Source: Trichostrongylus colubriformis
Lineage: Eukaryota > Nematoda > Chromadorea > Rhabditida > Trichostrongylidae
Direction of reading: 5' to 3'
Length of the DNA stretch: 64,000 bases
Assembly (NCBI GenBank): GCA_963978905.1
Contig: OZ022257.1
Location: 56,376,873-56,440,872 of the forward strand
Shown: in pieces, positions 60,401 through 64,000 of the stretch
How the letters are laid out: the number at the start of each line of letters is the position of its first letter
How positions within the stretch are numbered: position 1 is the first letter of the stretch
The notes under the pieces: model-generated
Told to the model about the DNA's origin: nothing
Seen by the model: only the letters and a program-made list of their open reading frames with translations
Databases searched by the model: none
Program-made: the position numbers and the translations under genes

Positions 60401-61280
60401 GCTTCTGTTGAGGATGACCTCAATATAGACATCGGGGACGACTACTTTACGAATTGAGGACAGGCCTCGCAACAGAAAAACGCGCTAATTATCACACAAT
60501 TGCGATAATTATGTATTCCTGTTCAGGTACGCGACCAAAAACCGAAGTCTTCCAGTGCCTTTTGGGATGAGCCACGCATGTGGATATCTCTCTCTGAAAT
60601 GTGTAAGCAATTCAAATTGGCCTGAAACCCTACATGCGCTTGCTGGAGTTAGCCAGCGCTGCAAATCACTGAGTTATTCCGCCATCAGAAACATTTACCT
60701 ATCGTCCAACTTCAAAGGGATTTATGATGTAGCCCTTTACTTCTGGCTGGCTGGTGCTCTCAATTGATCTCACTGCAGTCAGGAAACAGAAAATGAGTGC
60801 ATGGCTTACCCATGAAGGTGTCAGTGACATGATTTCGCCATCGATTACTGAACACGTCAGCGTTCTGTATGAAATATTTCTTTATCGACGCCAAATCGCT
60901 GACCATTACCAGCGGTATCGGGCCGATCCATACGGTGAACACGCCCCCGTACTGTTTTTTCCATAATTGGAACAGATCGTCGATTGATGAGCCTGAAATG
61001 GAAAGGTTTTTTCTCGTAATACTTGAGTCTAGAAACTATTATTTAAAAATGATTTTGAAGTTATCATGCATAAGCACAGACCGAGAACAAACGATGGCAT
61101 GTTGCCAGCAACAAGCCACGGTGTCGGCCCAGGAGGCAGCCGTCGTCTCTTGTAAAACAACTCGTGTATGACATAGACAGTTATTAGCAGCAGCCCCGAA
61201 TAAATCTGAAAATCGATCAAATCGATTTTGATGTAGCCCAGTAAATGAAAAAAATGAAGAGAAAAATGTAGCCTATTCAC
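54407..61280 (-). CDS. cytochrome P450, CYP2 clan (CYP33-like)
   Basis: Eight exons on the minus strand: 61280-61082, 60992-60810, 59695-59571, 59010-58891, 58634-58428, 58226-58114, 56655-56448, 54853-54407. All introns are GT/AG and in frame, giving 533 residues. Landmarks in order: an N-terminal membrane anchor with RRRLPPGPTP hinge (about 47-56), helix C W141xxxR145 (WREQRRF), helix I AGMETT (330-335), helix K ExxR at 386-389 (EIQR), FRPERF (439-444), and the haem loop FSVGKRQCLG with ligand Cys467. It should be an ER-anchored haem mono-oxygenase needing P450 reductase, acting on xenobiotics or lipids. Substrate is unknown. Resemblance is to nematode CYP33-type enzymes. The first 20-25 residues are longer than usual, so the start may be further in. 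No key residue is missing, so it looks functional. Large introns 2, 6 and 7 hold repeats. Confidence 0.93.
56696..56903. mobile_element. 208-bp TA-flanked MITE in P450 intron 6
   Basis: TIRs are TGTCAGGATTTCGCACCGCGA and, from the right, TGCCAGGATTTCGCACGACGA, with TA at 56694-56695 and 56904-56905. It lies only about 40 bp from the 3' splice site of intron 6. A fragment of the family is at about 296-365. Confidence 0.75.
57400..58060 (-). repeat. two diverged tandem copies of an interspersed repeat in P450 intron 6
   Basis: Copy 1 (about 57400-57750) and copy 2 (about 57785-58055) share CAGCCGATGTACAAGTC/CAGCCGATGTGCAAGTC, TTCACCGAACTCA and GCGCGCCACCTGTCACAATAC in the same order and spacing. 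No reading frame is preserved between them. Confidence 0.7.
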
Positions 61281-64000
61281 TGAGAGCTCAGAAAGAAAAA
61301 TTCCGAAAAAACGGTTGACATCAACAAATGAAAGTGAGGCAGTGGTAAACTGAAATGCTATTTATATGTGGTCCACGAATCAAAACCCAAAATAAACCCT
61401 GTTTCCGACAATCGGAACCAGCTTAATTATTACACTGCAAATTTGAAATCCGGTTCGATATTCATTTCGAAAGATTCAGAAAATGTACCATAGAGAACTA
61501 GAAACACCCTGGATCTTTTCTATTACATTTCTCCACTTCTGTTTGCTTCTACTTAATTATTTATTTGTTTACTTACTTTGCACTGTCCTGGATGCACATC
61601 AGGATCAAGTGTATTGGCATAGCACGTAGAGGAAAGTTGGATTATATTGAAAAATCAAAAAATGGCAGCATTTTAAACAAATCCATAGCATTCTACTCAC
61701 GAAAGGCAAAATCGTTTTCTCACACACGCTAATAGTAAAAATAGAAATATAATTTCAAAATTAATTCCATAAAGGGTATCTGAATTTTAAAATTAATTCT
61801 ATAGAGTTTAGTGAGAATGTGTGAAGCTACTACTTTGGGGTCCAACAATTCACCCAGGTACATATCACCCGAGGCCTCACATTCCTTCTGTTGTGAAACT
61901 GACTTACAGCCGAACCCATGCCCAGAACCCTGTTTACAGGCATAAAACACAGCCCTCATCCAGTATGGAACCCGCTGATCGGTGGGAGAACAACATGAAA
62001 CCGGATGGCATACCACTGACCACTGATAGCCCAAAGAAATGGTCGAAAGCTATTCGTATGCTAATGCGTGCGAATTTCGTCAACAAAGATTTATTCATAT
62101 CGTAGGTCGTAAGATGACGAGGTTCCCTTTCATCACATATTCACGAGATGGAGGGGAATCTTACAAGCATTGTAGCCTTTCCCGTACCCGGTCTGCAAAT
62201 CGAGATTCATGAACAAAATTCGACAAAATTTGCAAAGGTCAAAGTACCTTGGTAAGTCATCCTAGATGCAACCATGATCAGGCAATAGAGGCAAATGCGT
62301 GGCGCATTCGAAGCACATACGTATTTTGCTTCGTGAGGCAATATAGAGAGTAAAATAAAGAAGTAAATCACCAGAAAAAATTTTATAAGGATGAATTTTG
62401 AAACTGGGATTTTAAAATTTAAAAAGTTGATATGGCATGCAACAAGCCTTTCCAAAAAAAGAATGAAGCAAAAAAACTTAATTTGGAAGGACTAAGCCAC
62501 GAAATTATCTCAAAGCTGCACAAAGAGGTATGATGCGACACAGGTAGCTTCAAACGAGGTCAACATGATGTTTTGCGGTGATGGTTCCCTCTCATCTGAA
62601 TCAGGCGAATAACGGTTGCGGATCGGGAAAAGAATATAACGTCGCCACTCCATGTCATCAAAAAAGTGGTCAGTTAATGGAATGTGGTAGCGTGCAGATC
62701 GAGCCACATTTTCAAAATTTTTGGTATTCAGTTACGGACAAAATGGGCAATTAAAGCCACTGCTATACCTCCAGTGATCACTTAAAGGAACCGGAAGGGG
62801 GTCCGAAACAAGAGAAACATACAAAGAAATGAGCATTTCGTAACGAACGCAGAAGGTTAGAAGCGATAATCGGTGAAAAAACCCGAACTCAAAAGTGCAT
62901 CGCTGCGGTGTGTATTCGCGCCTCATTCGCATCATCGCACTGGCGTTCCGAGTTGTCCGCTGTAAGAGACGGCCGCGGACCAACTTTAGTTGTAGCACCT
63001 GACTCCCAGCGCAGTGGAGTGGCCATTCCCAACTACATTAACATTCATGTAAGTACATCTAAAAACAATATAAGAAAGAACAAAGGAGAAGGTAAAAGGA
63101 ATGAACAACTTTATAATGGAAACATCTTCTCTTGGCACCATGCCAAGGCGTCAAATTGGCGAGTTTGTGCAATGGCGGCCACTTGAACTCGTCCACACTA
63201 GGTCTGTTCTACCGTAAGCCAAAATTACTCCCTTACGGTGTCTTTAAATAATGCCATGCGATTATTAGAATGAGGATGTTATCAGCGTAAGTGATTCCCC
63301 TGCGAGGTCTTCACTTACATTACAAAGCCCCATTCACATGCAAGCTCTTAAAAATCAACAAATTATGCGGAAATGATAAACAAATTATTTAATCCTAGAA
63401 AGTATTGGTGAAATCACAAAAGTATGTAAACAAAAACAAACATATAGAGAGCTTAGATTAGTTTTATTCAGTTCAACTGACATTGCAAATTTAATGACAA
63501 AACTGAACCTAAAAATACTCATAAGGTAAAACTTCATAAGGTCACTATGGGCATTGTTTTTACCTGAGTCTAGAGGGAGAAAAACCACTCTTTTCTCCTA
63601 TAAGGCTCAGCCAAAAACATACGCCTGAATATATGCGGATTGACCCCTCAAAATCTTTCCAAGATGCTTAGATGTGCAACTTTTTCTGAGATGTCACCCC
63701 CCCCTCCTCACTGCGTAGCACCAATTGATAACTTCTTTTCCAAATTCTGTCTAATTCACGTCTCAGAATCAGTTCAATAGATTTCTTTGTTATTGTAAGA
63801 CATTGTAAAACTGGTTTTCGTTCCTACTAAAAAGTTTTACGAATGTTCTCGCCCCACTTGTGATTTCGTAACCTAATCGATCTTAGGCCAGCATGTGGTA
63901 TTCGAATATTCTTGACTATGCCGACTCCTTTCACTTTATGTTTTCCTTTTTTTAGTTACTCTCCCTACCCGCTCATTTTTGCAATTTTTTCGACTTTATA
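61281..64000. other. upstream of the P450, no confident gene
   Basis: Contains the P450 promoter region. Minus ORFs at 61729-62034, 62510-62707 and 62732-62998 have fairly protein-like composition (for example ARYHIPLTDHFFDDMEWRRY) and might be exons of an unseen gene, but start, splice and domain evidence is insufficient. The segment 63570-63725 is a reverse copy of the repeat at 51139-51352. Confidence 0.35.

Noticed and set aside
1..64000. CRISPR array, bacterial operon or phage content
   Set aside because: Spliced genes, mariner-type elements and nematode-type splice signals show this is a eukaryotic nuclear sequence. The tandem 146-bp units lack the repeat-spacer pattern of CRISPR.

Overview
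The window is nuclear DNA of a nematode, probably a clade V rhabditid or strongylid. The evidence is a MyoD-type gene whose predicted protein closely follows Caenorhabditis elegans HLH-1 from end to end, a nematode-style cytochrome P450 with many introns, TTTCAG-type acceptors, and a probable spliced-leader acceptor 8 nt before an ATG. All spliced genes that could be modelled lie on the minus strand. Most of the remaining sequence is repeats. The species cannot be named from sequence alone. Gene models: (1) 7884-8663, five exons, a 145-residue predicted secreted protein of unknown family. (2) 16437-18563, three exons, a 234-residue predicted secreted protein with a low-complexity tail. (3) 38872-46302, seven exons, hlh-1/MyoD, 328 residues, with the whole bHLH domain and a Gln-rich C-terminus. 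(4) 54407-61280, eight exons, a complete microsomal CYP2-clan (CYP33-like) P450 of 533 residues. Every exon junction of these models keeps the reading frame with GT/AG introns. Single-exon ORFs at 22741-23142 and 13940-14167 are weaker candidates. The genes do not form an obvious pathway: one is a muscle-fate transcription factor, one a detoxification or lipid enzyme, and two are unknown secreted proteins. Layout: 1-7700 holds repeated arms of a large fold-back family. 7.9-8.7 kb is gene 1. 9.4-13.5 kb is fold-back DNA, small TA-flanked MITEs and a half copy of the large family. 13.5-19.2 kb is gene 2 with MITEs. 19.2-28.7 kb is a transposon graveyard of mariner relics, palindromic elements and more arms. 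28.7-32.95 kb is a complete 4.2-kb fold-back element, followed directly by a Tc1-like relic. 36.4-37.3 kb is a deleted mariner. 38.9-46.3 kb is hlh-1. 46.3-54.4 kb is a long non-coding, repeat-bearing interval. 54.4-61.3 kb is the P450, and 61.3-64 kb shows no confident gene. The most unusual feature is the fold-back family. Long inverted arms start CCTACTATATATAATTCGC, then carry a GT-rich microsatellite and a tandem array of about 146 bp period. They enclose about 1 kb cores that differ between the two complete copies (3829-7700 and 28717-32947). A second clear result is a MULE-like MITE family with three complete members carrying 9-bp target duplications. One of them sits in a repeat whose unoccupied copies also lie in the window.
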